The notes under the pieces: generated by a model
Seen by the model: only the letters and a program-made list of their open reading frames with translations
Told to the model about the DNA's origin: nothing
The model's database searches: none
In this document: positions 18,650-27,617 of the stretch, in pieces
How positions within the stretch are numbered: the first letter of the stretch is position 1
How the letters are laid out: each line of letters starts with the position of its first letter
Origin: [Mycobacterium] fortunisiensis
GTDB lineage: Bacteria; Actinomycetota; Actinomycetes; Mycobacteriales; Mycobacteriaceae
DNA: 64,000 nucleotides
Assembly (NCBI RefSeq): GCF_019050325.1
Contig: NZ_VOMB01000014.1
Location: forward strand, 32,552-96,551
Direction of reading: 5' to 3'
Program-made: the position numbers and the translations under genes

Positions 18650-18700
18650 CGATAACGAAATCGCCCAGAACACCATGTGTTCTGGGCGATTTCGTTATCG
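18650..18700. terminator. Perfect 24-bp hairpin between convergent genes
   Basis: The arms 18650-18673 and 18677-18700 are exact reverse complements around a 3-nt loop. The stem begins CGATAACGAAATCGCCCAGA. It has no long T tract. It sits 14 bp after the antigen 85 stop and 35 bp from the fadE23 stop, so it probably ends transcription from both sides. Confidence 0.88.
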
Positions 18701-18734
18701 GTCTGCTCGCCGGGAGAACCGGCAGAACAAGCGA

Positions 18735-19955
18735 CTACTTCAACTCGGCCGAGGACAGGCCCAGCAGGCGGCGGGCAACCACCAGCTGCTGGATCTGCTG
18801 CGTGCCTTCGAAGATGTCGAGGATCTTGGAATCCCGGGCCCACTTCTCCAGCAGCGTCTGCTCGGAATAACCGGTGGTGCCGGCCATCTCGACGGCCTTG
18901 AGGGTGATGTCGCTGGCCACCCGGGCGGCCTTGGCCTTACCCATCGAGGCTTCTTTGGAGTTGGGGATGCTGTTGTCGGCCTGCCACGCGGAGCGCACCG
19001 TCAACAGGTAACCGGCTTCCCAGTCGGCCTCCATGCGCAGGAACTCCGCGGCGGCGGCACTCTGCGCGTGGGCGGGCTTGTCGTAGGAGATCTCGATGCC
19101 GGCGTCGGTGAGGATCGCCCGCAGGTCCTCCAGTGCGGCGCGGGCGATGCCGACGGCCATGGCGGCCACGATCGGCCGGGTGTTGTCGAAGGTCTCCATG
19201 ACCCCGGCAAAACCCTTCTCGACGTGGACCTCCGGGTCGCCCAGCAGGTTGTCCTTGGGGATGCGGGCGTTCTCGAAGCGGATCACCGCGGTGTCGGACG
19301 CCTTGATGCCCAGCTTGTGTTCGAGGCGTTCGACGGTGACCCCGGGGTGCTCGCGCGGCACGATGAACGACTTGATCGCCGCGCGGCCCAATGACTTGTC
19401 CAGCGTTGCCCACACCACGATGTGGGTGGCGCGGGAACCGGCGGTGACGAAGATCTTCTCGCCGTTGATCACGTACTCGTCGCCGTCGAGCACCGCGGTG
19501 GTGGTGACCGCCGCCGAGTCGGAGCCGAAGCCGGGCTCGGTGATGGCCATCGCGGCCCAGACGTCCTTGCCGAGCCGCTCGAGCTGCTCGGGGGTGGCCA
19601 CCGAGGAGATGGCGGCGTTGCCCAGGCCCTGGCGCGGCACCGAGAGCAGCAAGGCGACATCGCCCCAACTGATCTCCAGCGCGTTCAGGAGCGCGGACAT
19701 GTTGGCACCGTTGACGGTGACCTTCTCGCCCTTGGTGTTGGCGTCGTCGCGGAACGCCTCGGCGCCCGCGAACGAGATGGTCTTGGCCTCAGAGATGCCT
19801 TCGAAGAGCGTGGCCAGCGTGTCCAGTTCGACGGGGTAGGCGTGTTCGGCGAGATCGTACTTGCGTGAGATGGGGCGAAGCATCTCGGCGGCGCCCTGGT
19901 GGCCCTTCTCGATGACCGCCTGGAGCTTGCGGGGCATTTCCAGATTGATTGCCAT
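18735..19955 (-). CDS. fadE23: Acyl-CoA dehydrogenase FadE23
   Basis: FAD-dependent acyl-CoA dehydrogenase of 406 residues. It starts MAINLEMPRKLQAVIEKGHQ. The FAD/substrate loop reads AAMAITEPGFGSDSAAVTTT and the C-terminus has the signature EMAGTTGYSEQTLLEKWARD followed by KILDIFEGTQQIQQLVVARR. It is the second gene of a fadE24-fadE23 pair, 38 bp after fadE24. In M. tuberculosis the homologous pair (Rv3139-Rv3140) is known for induction by isoniazid. The partners may form an unlike dimer, as several mycobacterial FadE pairs do; that is inference. Confidence 0.9.
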   Translation of the reverse strand: MAINLEMPRKLQAVIEKGHQGAAEMLRPISRKYDLAEHAYPVELDTLATLFEGISEAKTISFAGAEAFRDDANTKGEKVTVNGANMSALLNALEISWGDVALLLSVPRQGLGNAAISSVATPEQLERLGKDVWAAMAITEPGFGSDSAAVTTTAVLDGDEYVINGEKIFVTAGSRATHIVVWATLDKSLGRAAIKSFIVPREHPGVTVERLEHKLGIKASDTAVIRFENARIPKDNLLGDPEVHVEKGFAGVMETFDNTRPIVAAMAVGIARAALEDLRAILTDAGIEISYDKPAHAQSAAAAEFLRMEADWEAGYLLTVRSAWQADNSIPNSKEASMGKAKAARVASDITLKAVEMAGTTGYSEQTLLEKWARDSKILDIFEGTQQIQQLVVARRLLGLSSAELK

Positions 19956-19993
19956 GATTGGTCTTTCGGTTCCGATTGGGTATGACGGCTGGA

Positions 19994-21403
19994 CTAGATG
20001 ACTACGACACCCTCGGCGACGCCGATGGCCCGCAGGTCGCGGTACCAGCGCTCGACCGGATGTTCCTTGGTGTAACCGTGACCGCCCAGCAGCTGCACGC
20101 CGTCCAGGCCGATCTGCATGCCCTTGTCGGTGCCGAGCTTGCGCGCCAGCGCCGCCTCGCGGGCGAACGGCAGGCCCTGTTCGGCGCGAGCGGCGCCGCG
20201 CCAGGTGATCAGCCGCAGGCCGTCGAGCTCGATGGCGATGTTGGCGGTCATGAACGCCACCGACTGGCGGTGGGCGATCGGCTCACCGAATGCCTGGCGT
20301 TCCTTGATGTAGGGGATGACGTAGTCGAGCACCGCGTGTGACGTGCCGACGGCCAGTGCGGCCCAGCCCAGCCGGGACAACGCGATCGCCTCGCTGTAGT
20401 CCTCAGCGGACGCGCCGGCAGTGATTTCCTCGCCGCCGAGCCGGTTGGCCAGCGGCACCGCCACGTTGTCGAGCTCGACCTGGCCCAGGGCGGCGGCCCG
20501 GATACCCATGCTCGGATCGGCCTTGACCGTGAGCCCCGCCGAGGACGCCTCGACGATGAACAGCGCCGGCTTACCGTCCAATTGCGCTGCAACGATGAAC
20601 AATTCGGCCTCGGCGGCGGCCGGGACCAGCGACTTGACCCCGGACAGGCGGTAACCGCTGGGGGTGCGTACCGCGGTGGTCTTGAGTGCGGTGGGGTCGA
20701 ACAGGGCGTGCGGTTCGGCGATTGCAACGCAGGCCTGCGGCACGTTCTCGCCGGCGAATTCCTTGAGATAGGTGGCCTGCTGGTCGGCGCTGCCCCAGTG
20801 GGTCAGTGCCGAGGCGACGCCGCCGGGGGCCAGGATCGGCAGGGCCAGCCCCATGTCGCCGTAGGCAAGTGCCTCGGCGACCAGCACGTTGGTGACGGTG
20901 CTGCGGTGCTCGGCGATGCCGTCGAAGTCCTCGGGCACGTTGACCGCGGTGATGCCCAGCTCGGCGGCCTTGGCGATGAGGTCGGCGGGATAGGCCGCGG
21001 CCTCGTCGGCGTCGTGGGCGGCCGGGCGCAGGATCTCCTCGGCGAACTCGTTGACCGTGTCGACGATCATCTGCTGATCTTCGTCGGGGGTCAGGTCGAA
21101 GTAGTCGGCCCCGCTGGCCTTGAGCCGGGTCGGCGCCTTGCCGAGACCCTGGATCCGCTGGAACTGCCGGGTGGCGGCGCCTGCGGTCGAAAATACCTGT
21201 TTCACACCGTATTTCAGGCCGCGGTTGAGCGGGTCACGCAATCCGTAGCGGTCCAGGAACTCCTGGCCGACGAGGGGCGTGATCAGCGCCAACCCGATGT
21301 CGGTCGCTGTCCGCTTGTGCTTGTGCAGGCCGACCGCGCTCTGTTGGCCGGAGTGTGCGGGACGGGTGGGGGTGCCGTTCTTGGACGGCAGGGTGTTGGT
21401 CAT
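19994..21403 (-). CDS. fadE24: Acyl-CoA dehydrogenase FadE24
   Basis: The product is 469 residues, the same length class as M. tuberculosis FadE24. The N-terminal 80 residues extend beyond the usual dehydrogenase core (TRPAHSGQQSAVGLHKHKR, then a helical segment). The core follows with ELGITAVNVPEDFDGIAEHR and QACVAIAEPHALFDPTA, and the C-terminus VQLLGGHGYTKEHPVERWYR. The usual GSD of the flavin loop is replaced by HALFD, so catalysis may depend on FadE23. The ATG at 21403 lies 37 bp downstream of a 28-bp operator palindrome. Confidence 0.9.
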   Translation of the reverse strand: MTNTLPSKNGTPTRPAHSGQQSAVGLHKHKRTATDIGLALITPLVGQEFLDRYGLRDPLNRGLKYGVKQVFSTAGAATRQFQRIQGLGKAPTRLKASGADYFDLTPDEDQQMIVDTVNEFAEEILRPAAHDADEAAAYPADLIAKAAELGITAVNVPEDFDGIAEHRSTVTNVLVAEALAYGDMGLALPILAPGGVASALTHWGSADQQATYLKEFAGENVPQACVAIAEPHALFDPTALKTTAVRTPSGYRLSGVKSLVPAAAEAELFIVAAQLDGKPALFIVEASSAGLTVKADPSMGIRAAALGQVELDNVAVPLANRLGGEEITAGASAEDYSEAIALSRLGWAALAVGTSHAVLDYVIPYIKERQAFGEPIAHRQSVAFMTANIAIELDGLRLITWRGAARAEQGLPFAREAALARKLGTDKGMQIGLDGVQLLGGHGYTKEHPVERWYRDLRAIGVAEGVVVI

Positions 21404-21440
21404 TTTCAGCTGCCTCTGTTGGTCGTGGCGACGCATCTGA

Positions 21441-21468
21441 CCGTATCTTACTCCGGAGTAAGGTACGG
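21441..21468 (-). promoter_or_regulatory. 28-bp operator palindrome at the fadE24-fadE23 promoter
   Basis: The core TTACTCCGGAGTAA is a perfect 14-bp palindrome. It extends to CCGTA...TACGG with a single mismatched pair, 28 bp in all. On the minus strand TAAGAT (21445-21450) fits a -10 box inside the palindrome. A dimeric repressor, probably TetR-type sensing an acyl-CoA, would block initiation. No regulator gene is adjacent. Confidence 0.75.
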
Positions 21469-21505
21469 CATCTGTTACCAACCTCACACCCGTCCACGCC
21501 GCTGT

Positions 21506-22288
21506 TCAGCGGGCAGAAAGCCTGGTCAGCACCTCGGCATGCAGCCGTCCGTTGGTGGCCAGCGCGCTCCCGCCGTGCGGCCCGGCGGCACCGTCGATGT
21601 TGCTGAACGTGCCGCCGGCCTCCCGGATCAGGATGTCCAATGGCGCGATGTCCCACAGCTTCACCTCGGGCTCGCAGGCGATGTCCACGGCACCCTCGGC
21701 CACCATGCAGTACGACCAGAAATCGCCGTAGGCGCGCACCCGCCACACCGCGTCGGTCAGCGCGACGAAGCGCTCACGGCGGTCGTCCCATCCAGTGGTC
21801 AGATCCGAATACGACAAGCTGGCCGACGCCAGGTCCGCGACCCCGGACACTGAGAGTTTGCGCGTGGCCCCGGCGAACGAACCGAATGCGCCCTGACCCA
21901 GCCCGGCCCACCAGCGCCGGGCCAGCGCCGGAGCGCTGACTACCCCGACCACCGGGACACCGTCGTCGAGCAACGCGATCAACGTGCACCACACCGGCAC
22001 GCCGCGGACGAAGTTCTTGGTGCCGTCGATCGGATCGATCACCCACTGGCGGCCGCTCAAAGTCGTTGTACCACCGAATTCTTCACCGAATACCGTGTCG
22101 TCCGGGCGGGCGGCGGCCAGCGCCGCGCGTAACGCTTCTTCGGCTCCCCGGTCGGCGTCGGTGACCGGGGTCAGATCGGGTTTGGTCTCGATGTGCAGAT
22201 CCAGCGCACCGAAGCGATCCATGGTCAGCACGTCGGCCTGGTCGGCTAACTCGAGGGCCAATGCCAAGTCGTCTGCGACCGTGCTCAT
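21506..22288 (-). CDS. hisN: Histidinol-phosphatase / inositol monophosphatase family (Rv3137-like)
   Basis: Mg-dependent phosphatase of 260 residues. Metal and substrate motifs are [22 protein letters not shown], the signature [17 protein letters not shown] and the C-terminal [18 protein letters not shown]. In actinobacteria this orthologue dephosphorylates L-histidinol phosphate in histidine synthesis; the motifs alone would also fit an inositol monophosphatase. It lies 102 bp upstream of fadE24 on the same strand and probably has its own promoter. Confidence 0.87.
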   Translation of the reverse strand: MSTVADDLALALELADQADVLTMDRFGALDLHIETKPDLTPVTDADRGAEEALRAALAAARPDDTVFGEEFGGTTTLSGRQWVIDPIDGTKNFVRGVPVWCTLIALLDDGVPVVGVVSAPALARRWWAGLGQGAFGSFAGATRKLSVSGVADLASASLSYSDLTTGWDDRRERFVALTDAVWRVRAYGDFWSYCMVAEGAVDIACEPEVKLWDIAPLDILIREAGGTFSNIDGAAGPHGGSALATNGRLHAEVLTRLSAR

Positions 22289-22311
22289 GCCTCGGCTCCC
22301 ACTCGTTCCGG

Positions 22312-22346
22312 TCCTCGCTCGTGCCTCGCTGCGATCCTCGCTCGTG
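22312..22346. repeat. Two 12-bp direct repeats upstream of hisN
   Basis: TCCTCGCTCGTG occurs at 22312-22323 and 22335-22346, 23 bp apart, with the related CCTCGCTGCGA between them. On the hisN strand they read CACGAGCGAGGA, purine-rich words resembling ribosome-binding sites. This kind of duplicated leader echoes the nuoD/nuoE junction. Confidence 0.5.
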
Positions 22347-22388
22347 TTGACCTTCGGGAACTCATGCCTGCAGTCCTACCATGGCCTG

Positions 22389-22721
22389 GTGTGGGAAATC
22401 GGCATACTCCTGCTGCTGGTAGGAGCCATCGTGGTGCTGGCGGCGCCATGGATCATGCGGCGGCGGGGAATTCGCGGCGAACTGACGCACGGCACGTTGC
22501 TCGTGACGGGGGTGAGCCCGCGGCCGGATGCGACGGGGGAGCAGTACGTCACGATCACCGGTGTCATCACCGGGCCCACCGTCAGCGAGCACGTCGTGTA
22601 CCAACGCATGGCAGTCGACGTCGACAACTGGCCGACGATGGGCGCGCTGATGCCGGTGGTGTATTCGCCGACCAACCCGGACAAGTGGGCGTTCGCGCCG
22701 GCAGCGGAGCCGCCAGCCTGA
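22389..22721 (+). CDS. Small membrane-anchored protein of unknown function
   Basis: I do not recognise a family with confidence. The 110-residue product begins (GTG)WEIGILLLLVGAIVVLAAP, a single transmembrane helix at about residues 3-19, then RRRG (positive-inside stop) and a mixed beta domain of about 85 residues with GVSPRPDATGEQYVTITGVI. The beta domain resembles a small barrel or OB-like fold and would lie on the cytoplasmic side. The GTG at 22389 is the best start, since upstream codons are not membrane-like. Divergent from hisN. Confidence 0.65.
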   Translation: MWEIGILLLLVGAIVVLAAPWIMRRRGIRGELTHGTLLVTGVSPRPDATGEQYVTITGVITGPTVSEHVVYQRMAVDVDNWPTMGALMPVVYSPTNPDKWAFAPAAEPPA

Positions 22722-22758
22722 GCGTCGTCGTCAGCCCGGGTGGCTTGGGCTGACTTCG

Positions 22759-24129
22759 TCAGCCGTGAGCCACGCGGAGCAACTCCGCCACACTCGACAA
22801 CTTCACCCGCGGCCGGCCCACTGATTCGCCAGCCGTCCGCTCATGGGTATCGATCAGTTGCCAGTGCGCGCCGGTCACCAGATCGGGCTGGTGTTCCAGC
22901 AGCCATCGGGCGAGTTCGTCGTCGTAATCGGGGCCGCGCTCGCCGACCTGCGCGGCGCCCAGATCGCCCAGCAGGGTGTCGACGGTCTCCTGGGAGTCCT
23001 TCTTGTTGCTGCCGATCACGCCGGACGGGCCCCGCTTGATCCAGCCCACCACGTATTCGTTGCGGCTGCCGTCGATCCGGCCATCGGTGTGCGGAATGGT
23101 GCCCGAGCGTTCGTCGAAGGGCAGGCCCGGGGTGGGCACGCCGCGGTAGCCGACCGCTCGCACCACCAACTGGACCGGTAACTCTTCGCGTTGGCCGGTG
23201 TCCTTGGCCACCACACGTCCGTCGGCGTCGCGGACAAGTTCGTTGCGGCCCAGCACAATCGACTCCACCCGATCCTCGCCGTGCAACTCGATGGGGGAGG
23301 TGCAGAACCGGAACACGATGCGGCGCTTGGCTTCTCGCGGTTGTTGATCGGCATACTTGCGCAGCACCCGGATGTTCTGTTTGACGGTCTTGCCGGCCGC
23401 CTCCAGGTCGTCGTCGGTGATACCGGCGAAATCGGCCGGGTCGAGGATGACGTCGACGTCGCCGAGCCCTTCGAGGTCGCCGAGTTCACGCAGTTCCAGG
23501 GTGGTGAACGTGGCCTGCAGCGGGCCCCGGCGGCCGATCACCACCACTTCCTCGACCCCGCGGGTGTCCAACGACGCCAGCGCATGGTCGGCGATGTCGG
23601 TGTTGGCCAGCGCCTCGGGATCGCTGACCAGGATGCGGGCCACGTCCAGGGCGACGTTGCCGTTGCCGACCACGACCGCGCGGCCGCCCGAGAGATTCGG
23701 AGCCATCCCGTCGAAGTGGGGGTGGGCGTTGTACCACCCGACGAAATCCACTGCCGCCACGCTGCCCGGCAACTCTTCTCCCGGGATGTGCAGGGCCCGG
23801 TCGGATTGCGCGCCGATCGCGTAGACCACCGCGTCGTAGCGTTGGGCCAACTCGGCCGGGGTGACGTGCTCGCCGATCTTGATGTTGCCGAAGAACCGGA
23901 ATCGCGGATCGGCGGCGGTCTTGTCGAATTGCGCGCTGATCGACTTGATCTTCGGATGATCCGGAGCCACCCCCGAACGCACGAGCCCCCACGGGGTCGG
24001 CAGCATCTCGAGCATGTCGACGCGGACGTCGCGCTCGGCATCGGGGGAATCAGCGGACTTCAGTAGCGACGCGGCAGCAAAGAATCCAGAGGGGCCAGAA
24101 CCGACGATCGCTACGTGATATGGGCGCAT
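22759..24129 (-). CDS. fprA: NADPH-ferredoxin/adrenodoxin reductase FprA
   Basis: Flavoprotein that passes electrons from NADPH to ferredoxins, serving cytochromes P450 and other iron-sulfur enzymes. The product is 456 residues, the same as M. tuberculosis FprA. The FAD-binding motif is GSGPSG at residues 10-15 and the NADPH motif GNGNVALD at 155-162. The conserved RSGVAPDHPKIKS and the C-terminal VVGWIKRGPSGVIGSNKKDS are present. It is divergent from prfB, with 170 bp between starts. A TAGCAT -10-like box on its strand (24222-24227) is possible. Confidence 0.96.
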   Translation of the reverse strand: MRPYHVAIVGSGPSGFFAAASLLKSADSPDAERDVRVDMLEMLPTPWGLVRSGVAPDHPKIKSISAQFDKTAADPRFRFFGNIKIGEHVTPAELAQRYDAVVYAIGAQSDRALHIPGEELPGSVAAVDFVGWYNAHPHFDGMAPNLSGGRAVVVGNGNVALDVARILVSDPEALANTDIADHALASLDTRGVEEVVVIGRRGPLQATFTTLELRELGDLEGLGDVDVILDPADFAGITDDDLEAAGKTVKQNIRVLRKYADQQPREAKRRIVFRFCTSPIELHGEDRVESIVLGRNELVRDADGRVVAKDTGQREELPVQLVVRAVGYRGVPTPGLPFDERSGTIPHTDGRIDGSRNEYVVGWIKRGPSGVIGSNKKDSQETVDTLLGDLGAAQVGERGPDYDDELARWLLEHQPDLVTGAHWQLIDTHERTAGESVGRPRVKLSSVAELLRVAHG

Positions 24130-24285
24130 ATGGTGCCTTCTTACGAGCCTGAAAAGCCGTTACGGCCCGTCCCACCACGCGCAAGGGGCTGTCGCGACGC
24201 GGTCGGGTCGGGTACCACCCGATGCTAAACACAGATCGCCCGCGCTGCCGCGAGTCGGCAGAACTGCCCCGGAAATGCCGGCAGG

Positions 24286-24291
24286 TACCCT
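24286..24291 (+). promoter_or_regulatory. Likely -10 box of prfB
   Basis: TACCCT ends 8 nt before the prfB GTG at 24300, so transcription would start within a few bases of the start codon (leaderless or nearly so). No clear -35 is seen. Confidence 0.45.
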
Positions 24292-24299
24292 GAACATTC

Positions 24300-25412
24300 G
24301 TGGATCCAGACCGCCAAGCCGCCGTAGCCGCACTCGACACCACCCTCACCACTGTGGAGCGGGTGCTCGACATCGATGGGCTGCGCCAGCGGATCGACAT
24401 GCTCGAGCAGCAGGCCTCCGATCCGAACCTGTGGGACGACCAGACCCGGGCGCAGAAAGTCACCAGCGAGCTCTCGCACGCGCAGAACGAACTGCGCCGG
24501 GTGCAGGAGCTGCGCCAGCGCGTCGAGGACCTGCCGGTGCTGTTCGAGCTCGCGGCCGAAGAAGGGGGAGCCGACGAGCTCGCCGAAGCCGACACCGAAT
24601 TGGCCAAGCTGCGCGAGGACATCGAGGCACTGGAAGTCCGCACCCTGCTCTCCGGTGAGTACGACGAGCGCGAGGCCGTCGTCACCATCCGCTCCGGCGC
24701 GGGTGGCGTCGACGCCGCGGACTGGGCCGAGATGTTGATGCGGATGTACATCCGGTGGGCCGAGAAGCATGACTACCCGGTCGAGGTGTTCGACACCTCC
24801 TACGCCGAAGAAGCCGGGATCAAGAGCGCCACCTTCGCCGTGCACGCCCCGTTCGCCTACGGCACCCTCTCGGTCGAGCAGGGCACCCACCGGCTGGTGC
24901 GGATCAGCCCGTTCGACAACCAGAGTCGACGTCAGACGTCGTTCGCCGATGTCGAGGTGCTCCCGGTCGTGGAAACCACCGACCACATCGAGATCCCCGA
25001 AGGGGACCTGCGCGTCGACGTGTACCGCTCCAGTGGTCCGGGCGGGCAGTCGGTGAACACCACCGACTCCGCGGTCCGGCTTACCCACATTCCCACCGGT
25101 ATCGTGGTGACCTGTCAGAACGAGAAGTCCCAGTTGCAGAACAAGGTCGCCGCGATGCGAGTGCTGCAGGCAAGGCTGTTGGAGCGCAAGCGGTTAGAAG
25201 AACGCGCCGAGATGGATGCGCTCAAGGGTGACGGTGGCAGTTCCTGGGGCAACCAGATGCGGTCCTACGTGTTGCACCCCTATCAGATGGTGAAGGACTT
25301 GCGCACCGAGTACGAGGTCGGCAACCCGGCCACGGTGCTGGACGGAGACATCGACGGGTTCCTGGAGGCGGGGATCAGATGGCGCAACCGAAAAGATGAC
25401 GACGACGACTAA
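24300..25412 (+). CDS. prfB: Peptide chain release factor 2
   Basis: Recognises UGA and UAA stop codons and triggers peptide release. The product is 370 residues. The stop-reading tripeptide is SPF at 203-205 and the peptidyl-transferase motif GGQ at 248-250 ([19 protein letters not shown]). The frame is continuous: the in-frame UGA and autoregulatory frameshift found in E. coli prfB is absent. The GTG start at 24300 gives (V)[12 protein letters not shown]. Its last 17 bp overlap the next gene. Confidence 0.96.
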   Translation: MDPDRQAAVAALDTTLTTVERVLDIDGLRQRIDMLEQQASDPNLWDDQTRAQKVTSELSHAQNELRRVQELRQRVEDLPVLFELAAEEGGADELAEADTELAKLREDIEALEVRTLLSGEYDEREAVVTIRSGAGGVDAADWAEMLMRMYIRWAEKHDYPVEVFDTSYAEEAGIKSATFAVHAPFAYGTLSVEQGTHRLVRISPFDNQSRRQTSFADVEVLPVVETTDHIEIPEGDLRVDVYRSSGPGGQSVNTTDSAVRLTHIPTGIVVTCQNEKSQLQNKVAAMRVLQARLLERKRLEERAEMDALKGDGGSSWGNQMRSYVLHPYQMVKDLRTEYEVGNPATVLDGDIDGFLEAGIRWRNRKDDDDD

Positions 25413-26388
25413 CACGCTGCTGGCCATCTCATTCGCCGACCGCTGGCACGATTTCTGGCGCGGCGAGATCGGCGTGTGGATCCTGACCACCGGGCTGCGG
25501 ATCGCCCTGCTGCTCATCGGGGCATTACTCGCGGCGCGTTTCATCAACTGGGCTGCCCAGCGGGTGGTGCGCCGGATCGACGCCCAGTATCAGGAAAGCG
25601 ATCAACTGGTGCGCTCGGAGAGCGCCAAGCACCGACAGGCCGTCGCCTCGGTCATCTCCTGGGTGTCGGTGGCACTGCTGTTCGTCATCGTCGCGGTCGA
25701 GGTCACCGACGCCCTCGCGGTGCCGATCGCCTCCCTGGTCGCCCCGGCGGCAGTGCTCGGCGCCGCACTGGGTTTCGGCGCGCAACGGATCGTGCAGGAC
25801 CTGCTCGCCGGCTTCTTCATCATCACCGAGAAGCAGTACGGCTTCGGCGACCTCGTGCGGCTGACCATCACCGCCGCCAACGAAGCCGAGGGCACGGTCG
25901 AGGACGTCACGCTGCGGGTCACCAAGCTGCGGTCCTCCGAAGGCGAGATGTACACCGTGCCCAACGGGCAGATCGTCAAGGCGCTGAACCTGTCCAAGGA
26001 CTGGGCACGAGCGGTGGTCGACATCCCGGTACCGGTGAGCGTCGACCTCAACCTGGTCAACGACGTGCTCAACGACGTGGCCGAGAAGGCCACCGAAGAT
26101 CGCGAACTGTCCCGCCTGCTGCTCGACAAGCCGCAGCTGATGGGTGTCGAGAGCATCGGTCTGGACACCTTCAACTTGCAGCTGGTGGCACGCACGCTGC
26201 CGGGCAAGCAATTCGACGTGGGTCGACGCCTGCGGGTGCGGGTGGTGCGGGCGCTGCGGCGCGCCGGGGTGGTGACGTCCTCGGAGGCCTCGGTGGCCGC
26301 CGCCGGTGACGCCATCCATCCGAGCGCGGTGGCCGAGGCCCAGGGCGGCACGCCGCCGCAGAGCCCGGCGGAGGAGCCGAAGAAGTGA
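25396..26388 (+). CDS. MscS-type mechanosensitive channel
   Basis: Small-conductance mechanosensitive channel homologue of 330 residues (Rv3104c-like position). Three hydrophobic helices lie at about residues 26-50, 75-95 and 98-122. The pore helix run is [20 protein letters not shown] and the beta domain begins YGFGDLVRL, with [19 protein letters not shown] typical of MscS. A Pro/Gln/Glu tail of about 35 residues follows. The ATG at 25396 lies within the prfB end, so translation is coupled. Confidence 0.88.
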   Translation: MTTTTNTLLAISFADRWHDFWRGEIGVWILTTGLRIALLLIGALLAARFINWAAQRVVRRIDAQYQESDQLVRSESAKHRQAVASVISWVSVALLFVIVAVEVTDALAVPIASLVAPAAVLGAALGFGAQRIVQDLLAGFFIITEKQYGFGDLVRLTITAANEAEGTVEDVTLRVTKLRSSEGEMYTVPNGQIVKALNLSKDWARAVVDIPVPVSVDLNLVNDVLNDVAEKATEDRELSRLLLDKPQLMGVESIGLDTFNLQLVARTLPGKQFDVGRRLRVRVVRALRRAGVVTSSEASVAAAGDAIHPSAVAEAQGGTPPQSPAEEPKK

Positions 26389-26882
26389 AGATCGACTTCA
26401 GCCGGGTGACCGACGCCGCCACCAGGATCTGGCGTGGCCGGCTGGGCCGGCTCCGCACCTCGACGGTGGTGCTGATCGTGGTGTTCATCGCGTTGTCGTG
26501 GGTGCAGCAGCAGTACCGCCCCGAGCAGGCCCCGCCCCAGACGCCCAACACACAGGTGGTGCCGCCGGGTTTCGTGCCCGATCCCGATTACACGTGGGTG
26601 CCGCGCACCAAGGTGGCGCCCCGCACGACGACGGAGACCACCGAGCCGACCGAGACCACGACCACCGAGCCGACGGAGACCACCGAGACCACCACCCCGG
26701 GTGCGCCGGGCCCGGAGACCACGACCGCGCCCGGGTCTCCGCGGACGACGGTGTTCGAACCCGACGGCCCCGGACTGCTGCCGCCGGTCACGTTGCCGGT
26801 GCTGCCGGGGGCTGGCCCGGCACCGACGGACGAGCAGCAGCAACCGGCCCAAGAGCCGGTGACGCCGACATTGCCGCGGTAG
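26385..26882 (+). CDS. Pro/Thr-rich single-pass membrane protein (Rv3103c-like)
   Basis: The product is 165 residues: a basic cytoplasmic start, one transmembrane helix at about 26-42 (TSTVVLIVVFIALSWVQQQY), then a low-complexity extracytoplasmic region. Residues 80-105 are Thr/Glu/Pro repeats (TETTEPTETTTTEPTE). The GTG start overlaps the mscS stop by 4 bp. Position between mscS and ftsE is as in M. tuberculosis. The extended tail suggests a wall-spanning linker; no catalytic motif is visible. Confidence 0.75.
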   Translation: MKIDFSRVTDAATRIWRGRLGRLRTSTVVLIVVFIALSWVQQQYRPEQAPPQTPNTQVVPPGFVPDPDYTWVPRTKVAPRTTTETTEPTETTTTEPTETTETTTPGAPGPETTTAPGSPRTTVFEPDGPGLLPPVTLPVLPGAGPAPTDEQQQPAQEPVTPTLPR

Positions 26883-26910
26883 CGTGACCAGCCCAACGCC
26901 GTGCTCCGGC

Positions 26911-26916
26911 TACACT
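26911..26916 (+). promoter_or_regulatory. Possible -10 box of ftsE-ftsX-smpB
   Basis: TACACT fits TANNNT and would start transcription about 5 nt before the ftsE ATG at 26928. No strong -35 at the proper distance was seen, so read-through from prfB is also possible. Confidence 0.4.
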
Positions 26917-26927
26917 GGCGTGCCGTG

Positions 26928-27617
26928 ATGATCACCCTCGACCACGTGACGAAGCACTACAAGTCGTCAGCGCGCCCGGCGCTCGATGACGTCTCGTTGA
27001 AAATCGACAAGGGTGAGTTCGTCTTTCTGATCGGCCCGTCGGGCTCGGGCAAGTCGACGTTCATGCGGCTGCTGTTGGCGGCCGAGACGCCCACCTCAGG
27101 CGACATCCGCGTCTCCAAGTTCCACGTCAACAAGCTCGCCGGCCGCCATGTGCCCAACTTGCGCCAGGTCATCGGCTGCGTGTTCCAGGATTTCCGGTTG
27201 CTGCAGCAGAAGTCGGTGTTCGAGAATGTCGCCTTCGCCCTGGAGGTGATCGGCAAGCGCGCCGACGTGATCAACCGCGTGGTACCGGACGTGCTGGAGA
27301 TGGTGGGCCTGTCCGGCAAGGCCAACCGGTTGCCCAGCGAACTGTCCGGTGGCGAGCAGCAGCGTGTCGCCATCGCGCGGGCGTTCGTCAACCGCCCGCT
27401 GGTGCTGATCGCCGACGAGCCCACCGGAAACCTCGATCCCGAAACCAGCAAGGACATCATGGATCTGCTGGAACGGATCAACCGCACCGGGACCACGGTG
27501 CTGATGGCCACCCACGACCATCACATCGTCGACTCCATGCGCCAGCGGGTCGTCGAACTCGAACTCGGCCGGCTGATCCGTGATGAGCAGCGCGGCGTCT
27601 ACGGAATGGATCGCTAA
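26928..27617 (+). CDS. ftsE: Cell division ATP-binding protein FtsE
   Basis: ABC ATPase that, with FtsX, controls peptidoglycan hydrolases at the septum. The product is 229 residues, the usual length. The Walker A motif GPSGSGKST is at 36-44, the ABC signature LSGGEQQR from residue 139, and Walker B with DEPTGNLDP just after it. The ATG at 26928 gives [14 protein letters not shown]. Immediately followed by ftsX with no gap (TAA then GTG). Confidence 0.97.
   Translation: MITLDHVTKHYKSSARPALDDVSLKIDKGEFVFLIGPSGSGKSTFMRLLLAAETPTSGDIRVSKFHVNKLAGRHVPNLRQVIGCVFQDFRLLQQKSVFENVAFALEVIGKRADVINRVVPDVLEMVGLSGKANRLPSELSGGEQQRVAIARAFVNRPLVLIADEPTGNLDPETSKDIMDLLERINRTGTTVLMATHDHHIVDSMRQRVVELELGRLIRDEQRGVYGMDR

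Noticed and set aside
24300..25412. Programmed frameshift in prfB
   Set aside because: The frame has no in-frame TGA and no CTTTGA-like slippery site; it is open from GTG to TAA.
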